From assembly GCA_018417955.1 (NCBI GenBank), contig JACTVC010000048.1:45153-109152 (forward strand): DNA of 64,000 bases, given 5' to 3'. The stretch is from Laccaria trichodermophora. Lineage: Eukaryota > Basidiomycota > Agaricomycetes > Agaricales > Hydnangiaceae. Shown one piece after another: positions 1 to 10,310 of the stretch (positions are counted from its first letter, which is position 1; each line of letters begins with the position of its first letter). A program made the translations under genes and the position numbers. Below the pieces are notes generated by a model, which was not told where the DNA came from, searched no databases, and saw nothing but the letters and a program-made list of their open reading frames with translations.

Positions 1-470
1 ACCACACCCCGCCCACGAAACCACACCCAGCACCCACGTACACCACCAGCGCACACAAAACAACGCCCAGCGGATACAACGCAACACCCCCGGTCACGAA
101 AAAACGTGCAACGGACACGTCAGCACCCACAAACACCGCCAGCGCCGAACGACGCCCAACGGACACGAAACCACACGAAACGGACACGAGACGACACCCA
201 ACGGACGCGAAACAACGCCCAGCACGCACAAAACAACCACGGACGACGTCAACGGGACGACGGGCCCACGCCAACAACGACGACGCCCACGATGACGTGT
301 CCACGCCGGACGAGGGGACGACGTGTCAACGCCAACGCGACGACGTGTCAACGCCAACGCGACGACGTGTCAACGCCAACGCGACGACGTGTCAACGCCA
401 ACGCGACGACGTGTCAACGCCAACGCGACGATGTCCACGCCAACGCCACCGCGTCAACGACCACTCATGA
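1..470. repeat. GC-rich tandem repeats, including a 22-bp minisatellite
   Basis: The first ~300 bases are a degenerate array of short units around ACGGACACGAAAC and CACCCACG. From about 318 to 432 a clean array begins, with unit ACGACGTGTCAACGCCAACGCG (22 bp, about five copies). Base composition is far more CG-rich than the transposons that follow. Long open frames cross the array on both strands, but they are products of the repeat composition and I do not call them genes. Confidence 0.85.
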
Positions 471-514
471 ACGAAAATGGGGTGACAACGAGCCCATGAG
501 TGTGAGCTTGTTAT

Positions 515-770
515 GTGAGTGTACACTGTCTTTCCCCCTCTCATACCACCCCCTCCCTCACTCCCTCTTTCTATCAGTCAACCCCATTCCCCTCCCTCCC
601 CTCTCCATCACTCCCCCCTGTCCACCATTCCCTCCCTCTCTTCATAACTCTCCCCTCCTTCCTACCCCTTTCCTTATTCCTTGTCCCTACCCCTCTCCTT
701 TACCACTGCCTTGTCTTTCACCCACCCCCTTTCCCTGTCCCCCTTTAAATGTAGACTGTATGTTAATTTG
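515..770. other. Pyrimidine-rich (CCTCC/CTTT) tract, no gene seen
   Basis: This stretch is almost entirely C and T on the plus strand, and the open frames across it are low-complexity Pro/Ser/Leu. No coding signal was recognised. From 780 to 915 the sequence is AT-rich and featureless. Confidence 0.6.
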
Positions 771-914
771 TAGTAAAATACATCCTCTGTAATAAAATAC
801 ATCCCATGTCTTTGAATATATTCAATACCTTACAATTCAAGCTTTTTAACTTCAAATTTTATCAGGAAAAGTGGTCAGAATGATGTTGGAGTGACTTAAG
901 TCACATAACTTGTA

Positions 915-1046
915 AATTCCTGTGGAATTTCAGTGGATTCCTGCAGATTCCTGTGGAATTCCTGTGGATTCCTGTGGAATTCCTGTGGATTCCTGTGGAT
1001 TCCACTGGAATTCCACTGGAATGACAGGATTCCTACAGGATTCCTG
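915..1046. repeat. TTCCTGTGGA minisatellite
   Basis: Short imperfect repeats of ATTCCTGTGGA, followed by the partly complementary TTCCACTGGA, so the block can fold back on itself. It abuts the integrase end of the Gypsy relic and appears to have replaced the 3' part of that element. Confidence 0.8.
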
Positions 1047-1079
1047 CAGGAATAGGTGGGGCACTGTAAAGTACTGCAA

Positions 1080-3616
1080 TGATTGCATATTTCGTGAGTT
1101 TGTCCACTATAACTAAAATGTTATCAGATCCATCTGAGACTGGTAACTTGGGTATGAAATCCATACTTACTACCTTGAATGGTTGCAATGGGATTGGAAT
1201 TGGTTGTAATAGCCCCATAGGTCTGTGTCACCTTGGCTTGGTTTTCTGACATACATCACAGGTATTGATGAAGATCTTGATCTCCCTGGACATTCGGGGC
1301 CAATAGTAAGTGGCACTTAGTCTATTATAAGTCTTAAAATACCCTCCATGTGCTGCTTCCACGATCGTGTTGTGTGCCTCTCACATGACTTCGACGCGAA
1401 GGTCTTTGGGAACACACAGTCTTGTGTTTCTGACTGAATCTTTGAAGTAAATCAATCCTTCTTCCAAATGGTGGTATTGTGAAAAAGTGAGATTTACTTC
1501 ATCCTCCTTCTTTTTAGATTTGATCACTAATTTGAAATGGGGATCCTTGGCATATGCATTCTTCCACTTTTGAACCTCTTGTTCTTCTATTTGGACCATA
1601 GCAGGATACAATTGTGAGATGGGGTATGATATTTCGATTTCTTCACTATTTGCCAATGCTATTGGTACGTTTACAGATATATCATTGTTTTCGAATTGGG
1701 TTTCAGCTTCGGTGAATTGCATGGTGACAGTCAGTAGTCTTTCTTCAAACTTTGGTCCCAATTCTTCAAACATATCCCAAAGCGGATCCTCTGTAGGTTT
1801 CAACTGTAATGGGTTGAAGTTGTTGTCTAGTGGACTCTCCTGAGGCGGAACTCATTGGTGCAATCAGGACATAGGATTGACGTTAGAATGCACACATCCC
1901 ACATGGTGAATAATTTTCATGTTAGGGAATGCTGAAAATACTAATCCCCAAGTCAGTAGCTGCCGATTGACATTCTGGAAGGTTCTACTCCACATTAGCA
2001 TGGCATGGTTGGTAATAGCAAATATCTTTTCACCTTCCAGGTATGGTTGGAATTTTATAAGACCTTCTTTTAATGCTAATGCTTCTCTTTCTGTAGGGGA
2101 ATAATTTCTTTCCATGGATTGCAGGACTCTTGACCAGTAGGCGACTACGTGCTCCACATAGACAGTAGTGTCTTCAAAATTCTTGCTCCATCCCTTCTGT
2201 GGTGGTACATCAGAATTTTCCTTTACTAGGTGCGTGGTGAGATCAGGGACTGGTTCTCCCGCTTTGAAGGCCCATTCCAATAGTTCATAAGTCTTGGTTC
2301 CTCATAAATCCTTCACCTTTATAGGTTGAATCTGTTGCAGGATAGCGGCTAGAGCGAAATCACAAGTGTCTGAGTATATTTGGTATGGAAGTCCTGGAAT
2401 AGCATGCGCTCAGACTGGAGCTTGCGTTAATACTTGTTTACAGAGATCATATGCATCCTGTTCTTCTGTATCCCACTTCCACTTATTCTCTTCCTTTAGT
2501 GACTGGAATAATGGGTGAACAAGCCACACATAAAAAGGGATATAAGAGAAATACACCATCATCCCTAAAAATATCTGTAAGTCATGCACATTTTTTGGGT
2601 TTTCTAACTGAAGGATGGTATCAACTTTCCCTTTGTGTGTTGATAGTCCTAGCCGTGAGACCTTCTGGCCAAGTAACATCAATGATTGATAACTGAAGTG
2701 ACATTTTCCAGGGGACAAGGTAATTCTCGCATCCCCTATGGCCTTTAAGACTAGACTGATGTGAACTAGATGATCTTCAAACAATTTAGAGAAGATCACT
2801 ATGTCATCTATGTATACTAATGCAAAGATCCAAAGGAATGGTGCCAAAATCCCTCGCATTACCCTTTGGAATATGGCCGGTCCATTGTGGTATCCAAAGA
2901 GCATCCTTTTAAATTGGTACAATCCTTTATGACTCCGGAATGTTAACTTCTCCCTGTCTTCCGATTTTATGCTTAATTGCATGAATCTGGCAAGTGCATC
3001 AAGCGTAGTAAGGTACTGACTTCCCTCTAATGATTGCAGAATTTCATCCTGTCACAGAAGCAGAAATTTGTCAGCTATCACCTGTTCATTTAACCTTCTG
3101 AGATCTATCACCATTCTTGGCTTACCATTCCAATAAGCGATGAATACAGGGGCTCCCCAAGGACTCCTGGAAGGCTCAATTACACCCAACTGGATCCATG
3201 CTTCCATTTTCTTGTCTATGACTTTGTGATTGGCTGGGGATACCTGAAAAGGGGGAATGGAAATTGGTTTCATGTTAGGTAAGAGAGGTATTTCTACCTT
3301 TTCCGCATAGTGTCCTAATCTCCCATCCAATCCAAAAGCCCTTTCATGTAGTTTGATGACTTCTTGCAACTGTTTCGTTTGAAGTAAGGTCAGGTTAGGT
3401 GAGATATCCACTTCCTTCAATAACCGAGCTGCCAGGACTAACTCTTCTGGTACTTCAGCAGTCTTGGGTCTGCCTTCAACAGGTGGTTCAGCTAATACTT
3501 CCTTGGAGCAGTAGTCTCATCGAGACATGTCTTGTAAGGTTTTAACCTCGCTTTTGGCTGTCTGTGCAAATGGATTATTGTTGAGAGAAGTTCCTTCAGT
3601 TGATGATACTTCATAG
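1080..3616 (-). pseudogene. Ty3/Gypsy pol relic (RT, RNase H, integrase pieces)
   Basis: Reading on the minus strand, in order: RT N-terminal palm (about 3420-3050, MVIDLRRLNEQV), RT core with the YIDD active site (about 2810), RNase H (2280-1864, with TNHA where the intact copy has TDHA), a linker (1803-1381), the integrase zinc-binding region ending CDVCQK (about 1250) and the start of the integrase core (VSMDF, DNILVIVDKLTKY; 1218-1033). The pieces are co-linear with, and clearly similar to, the better preserved element at 19758-30545. Stops and small indels break the frame at about 3050, 2400, 2290, 1860, 1380 and 1228. The relic was inserted into by a 687-bp palindrome at its 5' side and is lost in a minisatellite at its 3' side. 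It is certainly not functional. Confidence 0.92.
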
Positions 3617-4302
3617 AGGTTGTAGAATTGCCATGATATTGCCAGTGTTGCAGCATTAGTTTTTGACATCATGCACAAGTTGTCTTTCACATTTGAAAAA
3701 GGACATTCAAAGCCTTTCATATTGATATCTACTGTCCTATCTTAAAACATAATTATAAGTTCATGTGGGGATATGGCTGAAGGATTGACATGGCATGACA
3801 TGTATTTGACATCATGACCAAGTTGCCTTTCATACTGTCTGCTTTCACATTGATGGCTACTGGCCTGTCCCAAACATAGTCAACTTCAATACATTCATGT
3901 AGGGATATGGCTAAAGGATTGACATAACATTACAAGTTTTTGACATCATGACCAAGTTGGCTTTTGATGATGGGCTGATTCATCCTTGGAGGTGTCTTTA
4001 AGTCAGGTCATGTTTTAAGTTGACCATGCATTGAGTAGATATCAACAAGAATTGCCTCCTGTAGCTTGAAAGCCAACTTGGGCATGATGTGAGAAACTGA
4101 TGATGTAGCAATAGCAATATGTAAAGTCATGTCAATCCTTCAGCCATATCCACATGAGCTTACAATTATGTTTTAAGAGAGGACAGTAGGTATCAATATG
4201 AAAGGCTTAGAATGTCCTTTTTCAAATGTGAAAGACAACTTGTGCATGATGTCAAAAACTAATGCTGCAACACTGGCAGCATCATGGCAATTCTACAACC
4301 TC
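3616..4302. mobile_element. 687-bp palindromic (foldback) element inside the Gypsy relic
   Basis: The left arm (from 3616, GAGGTTGTAGAATTGCC) is repeated in inverse orientation at the right end (to 4302, GGCAATTCTACAACCTC). Arms of about 190 bp match with a handful of differences. The spacer holds partial direct repeats of the arm (GACATCATGACCAAGTTG). No ORF suggests a transposase, so this is a non-autonomous element. I could not define a target duplication. Confidence 0.75.
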
Positions 4303-4329
4303 ATCCCCATAACATAGATAGGGCCAAGG

Positions 4330-4612
4330 ACACCATAAACTACATATCAACTACAAACTTTTGTAGTCTCAAAAAGTGGACACTACAAACTATTGTAGTT
4401 TAAAAAAGTGCACACTACAAACTTTTATAATGAAAAAGCACACACTACAAACTTTGTAGTCTATGTCCAACTTTTATAGTCTATCAGTAGTCTATAGACT
4501 TTTGTAGTCTTTTGTAGTGTATTAGTAAACTATGTAGTCTAAGTTCAACTTTTTTATAGTGTATCAGTAAACTGTGTAGTCTAACTTTTTTGTAGTCATA
4601 TATCTGACTCTT
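4330..4612. repeat. ACTACAAA/TTTGTAGT repeat block
   Basis: Repeats of CACTACAAACTTTTGTAGT with spacers such as AAAAAGTGGACA. The same family forms the foldback at 8188-9221 and the block at 47130-47340. Each unit is itself a small palindrome (ACTACAAA-n-TTTGTAGT). AT-rich sequence with no recognised gene fills 4613-5110. Confidence 0.8.
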
Positions 4613-5119
4613 ATAGTAGGGCATGCACCTTCCTTTTTTGGTCATTTTTTCCCATGATACAATAATTGTAGCCTTCCTTTTAGCTTTCTAAATATACTGA
4701 AATCATGTTATTTGGTTTTGTTTTCATGGAGAAAAACACAAAAAACAAAAAAATAAAAACACAACACTTTTGAAATTCCATTACCATATATCTCCACAAC
4801 AGGAGCACTTCAGAACATAATTCAAACAGATTTGGGAAGCTACAGTGCAGAGCTTCAACTTTTGTTTTGACCATTTTTGGTAATTGGTCATGTGGCTATC
4901 ATCCCAACATCCCATTACATGGACCCTGATAGGTAAAATCATTCTCCTCTTCACTTTTTAGTCAATCCAGGTGATATTTCCATTTTGGGATGGACCCTGA
5001 AGTGGACCCTGAAGGCAGTGCCTGTTCTGTACACCATTCATATGTTTTTCCATCTTTTCCACTATTTTCTGGCTATTTTTCCATATATTACTATATTTGG
5101 AACTAGACCCTGAACCCTG

Positions 5120-5530
5120 ACAACCAGCTAGGAAAGTAATGATATGGTAATGAAATTGGAATGAAGTATTAATGATATCAGCTAGGAAGGTAATGATATG
5201 ATAATGAAATCAGCTAGTACAGCAATGAAGTATTAATGATATCAGCTGGGAAAGTAATGATATGGTAATGAAATCAGCTGGTAAAGCAATGAAATCAGCT
5301 GGTATACCAATGAAATAGTAATGATATTGGCTAGGAAGGTAATGATATGATAATGAAATCAGCTGGTACAGCAATGAAGTACTAATGATATTGGCCAGGA
5401 AAGTAATGATATGATATCAGCTAGGAAAGTAATGATATGATATCAGCTAGCAAAGTAATGATATGGTAATGATATTGGCTAGGGAAGTATTGAAATAGTA
5501 ATGAAACCAGCTTGGTACAGGAATGATATA
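5120..5530. repeat. GTAATGATATGGTAATGAAATCAGC tandem repeat
   Basis: Imperfect direct repeats built from AGTAATGATATGGTAATG and GAAATCAGCTGGTA, with units of roughly 25 to 60 bp. They lie between the pol and gag pieces of the Gypsy relic, where the protease region would be expected. No coding potential is seen. Confidence 0.75.
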
Positions 5531-5617
5531 CATTTCATTGTGGTTGCTTAGACATCTCATATCATAAAACCACTTGGCAGGAAATAAATGACTATGCAGG
5601 CAAGTGCCAGGATTTTA

Positions 5618-6220
5618 TCATTTAAAGTGGTAGGTACTAGTGCTTTTCTTCTGGTGTTCCTTGTGGCGAAAGTTCAAATCATCTTTGGGAAATTGTGGAT
5701 TAGCTGCAGCTTTCGACCATCCTACTAGATTTATGTGCACGTTCCTAACTGGGTTGTACAGGTTCTGATGAGAATTATCCTTAAAATAATTTTGAGTATT
5801 CGGTCTGACATACAAACTCTCCCCTCCTCCAAGTTTCAGAAGTGAATCTTCATGAAATTTCACTGACAACTGGAACTGTTCTAAGTCTTGGATGAGATGG
5901 GGAGTGACAATAGGAGTCCAGTATGAAGGGGCGCCCTCCATGATCTCATTAATTAACTCCCTGTCCATATAGTTATAGACGAACTGTAGGAGCTCCATAT
6001 TACAGATGATGTACTCACTTGGAGTTTCTTTTCCGTTTCCTGTATCATGGTAAGACACCTTATTTGCATGCACCTTTTGCTTGTCCAAGAATGCGTGATT
6101 CATGTAGTACTCACTGATGGCGCCACACAACATACTCCAATCTCATTCAATCCTATCATGTGTCTCGAGGCTTTGGCTATAATACCAAACTTCAGCCGAC
6201 CCAGTAAGACATGTGGGTGC
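5618..6220 (-). pseudogene. Gypsy relic gag, C-terminal part
   Basis: The minus-strand frame 6133-5618 (171 aa) matches the intact gag of the element at 27219-29561 along its capsid region (for example YYMNHAF, NYMDRELINEIMEG, YWTPIVTPHLIQ, FHEDSL). Similarity continues upstream to 6220 after a frame break. The 5' half of this gag is found 9.7 kb away at 15951-16560, on the other side of the inverted-repeat insertion. Confidence 0.9.
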
Positions 6221-6227
6221 TAACATA
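6221..6227. repeat. Target site duplication, left copy (AACATAC)
   Basis: AACATAC immediately precedes the left terminal inverted repeat and recurs at 15951-15957, right after the right terminus. In the intact gag the corresponding site is the single sequence CATACCTAGCTG, so the insertion split a gag gene and duplicated 7 bp (8 bp if the following C is counted). Confidence 0.85.
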
Positions 6228-7189
6228 CCACTTCAGTCACCCATTTTAGGGTACCCCCGAGGTATATGAATTCTTTGATTTAAGGGTACCTCAAGGGTAC
6301 CCATTCCAGAGTGGTATGTGAGCACCATACCAATACCATGGTACCATGGAATGGAAAACTCATACCATATCCCACTCATACCAATACCAAGTTACCATAC
6401 CATACCATGTCATGTTATACCATACCAGATGGTATGATACCATCATACCAAAGCTGTCACAGGGTGTCTGGGGTCCTTTTCCAAAATAAATAAATAAATT
6501 CTGCAGGCTGCAATACTGGTCCATTGGGTACCATTTTTTGTGGGGTGGTTCTCCATGTTTTTCTTGAGATATTGAACTACAAATTGAGGCTAGATAGTCC
6601 AAACCATCTATTGAAAATGAATTTAAATAGGCTTTATCCCAGCTTTTCTCATGCATCCAAAGCCATTTAATGATACATGTCTTTCCCAGTCCTTTCTATT
6701 TGAACAATATTCATCCAAATCAAACAATACCACATCTATTGGGATGAAGTGGTCATTGAGAAGCAAAGAAAAGTGGAAAGGTTCTTCAGGTTTTTTCTAA
6801 GATTTCCAACTCCAAGTGGAGGCTAGATAAGTCAACTCCAACCTTTGGAAATCAGTTCAATTGAGGGTTTTTTCATTTCTAAAAAGCCATTAATATGAAT
6901 CCTCCCAATAATAGGTCAAATATATTTTGCCCAGTAGGGCCAATCAGGCAGTCCTACCTACTTACATAGCATGTACATATAGTATGGCCAACAACAGCAT
7001 ATAATCTCAATTTTCTTAAAAAGTACATATGATGGAATCAGGTATTGTTGTCCTGAGTGTTTGGCCAAAGTCTTCTTTGTCATAATATTTGGTCCAATTT
7101 ATTGAAGCTGAGTGAATCTGTCCAATCCAAAGTCTTGTTAATTGGAAATAGAATCAAGTCTTGTTGTCCTAAGAGTCTTCATTATCAAA

Positions 7190-7590
7190 ATATCATACCA
7201 TGGTATTGCACTCTCATACCATACCATACCATACCATGGTATTGCACCCTCATACCATACCATACCATACCATGGTATTGCACCCTCATGCCATACCATG
7301 CACCCTCATACCATACCATGCACCCTCATACCATACCATGGTATTGCACTCCTATACCATGGTATTGCACTCCTATACCATGGTATTGCACTCCTATACC
7401 ATACCATGTACCCTCATACCATACCATGCACCCTCATACCATACCATGCACCCTCATACCATACCATGTACCCTCATACCATACCATGGTATTGCACTCC
7501 CATACCATACCATACCATACCATACACCATACCATACCATACCACACCATACCATACTATACCACACCATACCATGCATCCTCATACCAT
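7190..7590. repeat. (CATAC)n satellite with CCATGGTATTG units, left arm
   Basis: Dense ATACC/CATAC repeats interspersed with CATGGTATTGCACCCTC units. Three long open frames cross it because the repeat unit lacks stop codons in every frame; these are not genes. The mirror copy lies in the right arm at 14587-14990. Confidence 0.9.
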
Positions 7591-7729
7591 GCCATGGTAT
7601 CAGGAACCATAATTTATTTTTATTTAAGCAGAGGAAGTCAGAAAACCCTCATTTCGAAGTTTGTTTACATATATTTACCAATAGCTTTGACCAAAGTGAT
7701 GCTAAAATTTTGTAGTGTCCACTTTGATG

Positions 7730-8196
7730 TACGCACTATTTCCTAATTGGGAAAAGTGTTACACTTTTTTCTGCCACACCTAATGTCAGGCACAGTGTGC
7801 AGTTAGGTTGGGAACTGTTTCCCACGCTCTTTGGGCCACTGGAGTTAGTGGCTAGCTTAGTGTTGTCACTGTTCATGACAATGTCCGCACTATTTCCTAA
7901 TTGGGAAAAGCGTTACACTTTTTTCTGCCATATCTAATGTCAGGCACACTGCACATTTAGGTCAGGAACTGTTTCCCACGCTCTTTGGGCCACTGGAGTT
8001 AGTGGCTAACTTGGTGTTGTCACTGTTCAGGACGATGTCCGCACTATTTCCTAATTGGGCCATTTCCTAATTCGGAAAAGCATTACACTTTTTTCTGCCA
8101 CACCTAATGTCAGGCACAGTGCACATTTAGGTTGGGAACTGTTTCCCACACTCTTTGGGCCACTGGAGTTAGTGGCTAGCTTAGTGTTGTCATTGT
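7730..8196. repeat. 154-bp tandem repeat, three units, left arm
   Basis: Units start near 7732, 7886 and 8040, each beginning CGCACTATTTCCTAATTGGG and containing GGGCCACTGGAGTTAGTGGCTAG. A fourth partial unit start (about 8210) lies inside the adjoining foldback element. Mirrored in the right arm at about 13983-14450. Confidence 0.9.
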
Positions 8197-9221
8197 TTAT
8201 GACGATGTTCGCATATTTCCTAATTGGGAAAGTCATTACATAATATCAGTTTGGCTTGTACTGTCCGCTTTTTCACTACAAAAGTTTGTAGTGTCCGCTT
8301 TTTGGACAACAAATATTTGTAGTGTCCGCTTTTTAGACTACAAAAGTTTGTAGTGTCCGCTTTTTTCATTACAATGCTTGTAGTGTGTGCTTTTTAGACT
8401 ACAAAAGTTTGTAGTGTCCGCTTTTTTCATTACAATGTTTGTAGTGTGCGCTTTTTAGACTACAAAAGTTTGTAGTGTCCGCTTTTTTCATTACAATGTT
8501 TGTAGTGTCCGCTTTTTGGACTACAAAAGTTTGTAGTGTCCGCTTTTTTCATTACAATGTTTGTAGTGTGTGCTTTTTAGACTACAAAGGTTTGTAGTGT
8601 CCGCTTTTTTCATTACAATGTTTGTAGTGTCCGCTTTTTGGACTACAAATGTTTGTAGTGTCCGCTTTTTTCACTACAATGTTTGTAGTGTCCACTTTTT
8701 TCATTACAATGTTTGTAGTGTGCGCTTTTTGGACTACAAAGGCTTGTAGTGTCCGCTTTTTTCATTACAATGTTTGTAGTGTGCGCTTTTTAGACTAGTC
8801 CAAAAAGCGCACACTACAAACATTGTAATGAAAAAAGTGGACACTACAAACATTGTAGTGAAAAAAGCGGACACTACAAACATTTGTAGTCCAAAAAGCG
8901 GACACTACAAACATTGTAATGAAAAAAGCGGGCACTACAAACTTTTGTAGTCTAAAAAGCGCACACTACAAACATTGTAATGAAAAAAGCGGACACTACA
9001 AGCCTTTGTAGTCCAAAAAGCGCACACTACAAACATTGTAATGAAAAAAGTGGACACTACAAACATTGTAGTGAAAAAAGCGGACACTACAAACATTTGT
9101 TGTCCAAAAAGCGGACACTACAAACTTTTGTAGTGAAAAAGCGGACAGTACAAACCAAACTGATATTATGTAATGACTTTCCCAATTAGGAAATATGCGA
9201 ACATCGTCATAACCAATGACA
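8188..9221. mobile_element. Foldback element built of GTAGTGTCCGC repeats
   Basis: The left arm (8188-8797) begins TGTCATTGTTTATGACGATGTTCGC. The right arm (8798-9221) ends with its inverse. The interior is a run of 30-40-bp units ACTACAAAAGTTTGTAGTGTCCGCTTTTTT on the left and their inverse on the right, meeting at AGACTAGTCC near 8797. The right arm has fewer units, so arm lengths differ. The left terminus overlaps the 154-bp tandem repeat, which suggests the foldback arose from, or amplified, a unit of it. Confidence 0.85.
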
Positions 9222-9404
9222 CCTGGGCTTTGCGTGATGCAGAGGCGATATGAGTGATGGTGTGACGAGAAGTAATAGCCAAAGTCAGGAGATCTGGCGT
9301 GGCGCGCGCCAGATTCCGACGCATTTCCACTCGAGGTATGGCTACATACATCCGATGTACTACTAGAAACTTGTAGTACGTAAAAAAGGAAGCGGGTGGG
9401 AGGG

Positions 9405-9637
9405 TGACGAAAAAGACGTATGTTACTGGATAATAGAGTAAGATATCAAGACTGGAGCCTAGATAGAGAAATGGGAAATCATACCTGGTTGAGGAGTGAG
9501 ATGTCAAGACGAGAGCCTGGTGGAAAGGGGCGTCTCAATCTCACTCCTCAACCATGAGGGGTTGATCTAAGAATATGTCAAGTCCTGGTAGTGCGCATCC
9601 AGGCGTGGATCGCGTGAGTTGGGAGCAGCAGCTCTTA
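9405..9637 (-). repeat. DIRS-like element direct repeat, 3' copy (233 bp)
   Basis: 233 bp repeated at 13650-13882 in the same orientation with three differences. This copy overlaps the 3' end of the tyrosine-recombinase ORF and supplies its last 23 codons and stop. Direct repeats at both ends are expected for DIRS-order elements of the PAT/Ngaro (split direct repeat) type, but I cannot resolve the full A1-B1A2B2 pattern. Between 9222 and 9404 I see no gene. Confidence 0.85.
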
Positions 9638-10310
9638 TGAAAACACGTCCGTTCTTTCTGACGATGATAGTGTTGCCTTCAAAGAACCTGTCGGCCTTAT
9701 GGCCAGGCAGGAAAAACTGAAAAGACATGTCAGATAAGTGGACAGAGGTTCGTTTGGAGACTTTTCGGGGGTCTCTAAGTTGTGGGTCATCCGGGTAAGT
9801 CATTTCCCCCAAACGGAAAAGGGCAAAGAAGCCCGTGAGCAGCTGTGCGAGGAAAAGGGTGTCGTCGTAGTCAGAGGAGTCACCTAGAGCATTGACAACT
9901 GTTTCCAGGTCGTCTAGTGTGAGAGCGCGTTTGCAGCTAGTAGGAGTCCCACGCAGACGCTTGCAGCCCTGCAATGTACGATGTACAAGAGCGGAGTTGC
10001 GAGCGGTGCGTACGTCAGGGAAATAGGGTTCGAGTTGTTGGCAGATGCCAGATAGATAAGTTGCGATGGATCCGGGTTTGATGTGGTGACACATGTATAC
10101 TGTAAAGAGGCTGAGAGTATCGGGAGTTGGATCAAGGGGAAAGTTATGTAACTTGATGAAATTGAGGTAAGAATTGAGAGCAGAACCGTAGTTCTTCCAC
10201 GTAGAATTGTCGATGGCTTGACCAAGAGTGATGGCGCGTTCTCTCAGCAGCCTCTCTCGTGACCAGGCTTCCCTGTGGGGTTGCTTGGCACGTACAGTGG
10301 TGGGGATCAT
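9567..10310 (-). CDS. Tyrosine recombinase of DIRS-like element, C-terminally truncated
   Basis: 247 aa. The N-terminal core-binding (SAM-like) domain is recognisable: TLGQAIDNSTWKNYGSALNSY at about residues 31-51, then a GSIATYLSGI segment. The catalytic domain begins at about residue 125 and includes the first catalytic arginine in FFALFRLGEM (about 9805-9820). The HxxR motif and the nucleophilic tyrosine are missing, because the frame runs into the 233-bp direct repeat and stops there, roughly 100 residues early for the family. Its ATG overlaps the stop of the upstream RT frame as ATGA (10307-10310). DIRS elements use such an enzyme to integrate circular DNA copies; this copy should be catalytically dead. 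Confidence 0.85.
   Translation of the reverse strand: MIPTTVRAKQPHREAWSRERLLRERAITLGQAIDNSTWKNYGSALNSYLNFIKLHNFPLDPTPDTLSLFTVYMCHHIKPGSIATYLSGICQQLEPYFPDVRTARNSALVHRTLQGCKRLRGTPTSCKRALTLDDLETVVNALGDSSDYDDTLFLAQLLTGFFALFRLGEMTYPDDPQLRDPRKVSKRTSVHLSDMSFQFFLPGHKADRFFEGNTIIVRKNGRVFIRAAAPNSRDPRLDAHYQDLTYS

Noticed and set aside
106..792. 228-aa frame at the window start
   Set aside because: Arg/Thr/Asn-rich translation of a tandem repeat followed by a pyrimidine tract; no codon or domain signal.
7057..7746. Three long overlapping frames of 156-229 aa on the plus strand, and their mirror images at 14433-15122
   Set aside because: They translate the CATAC satellite (Tyr-His-Thr-Ile-Pro repeats) and are open in several frames because the unit lacks stop codons.
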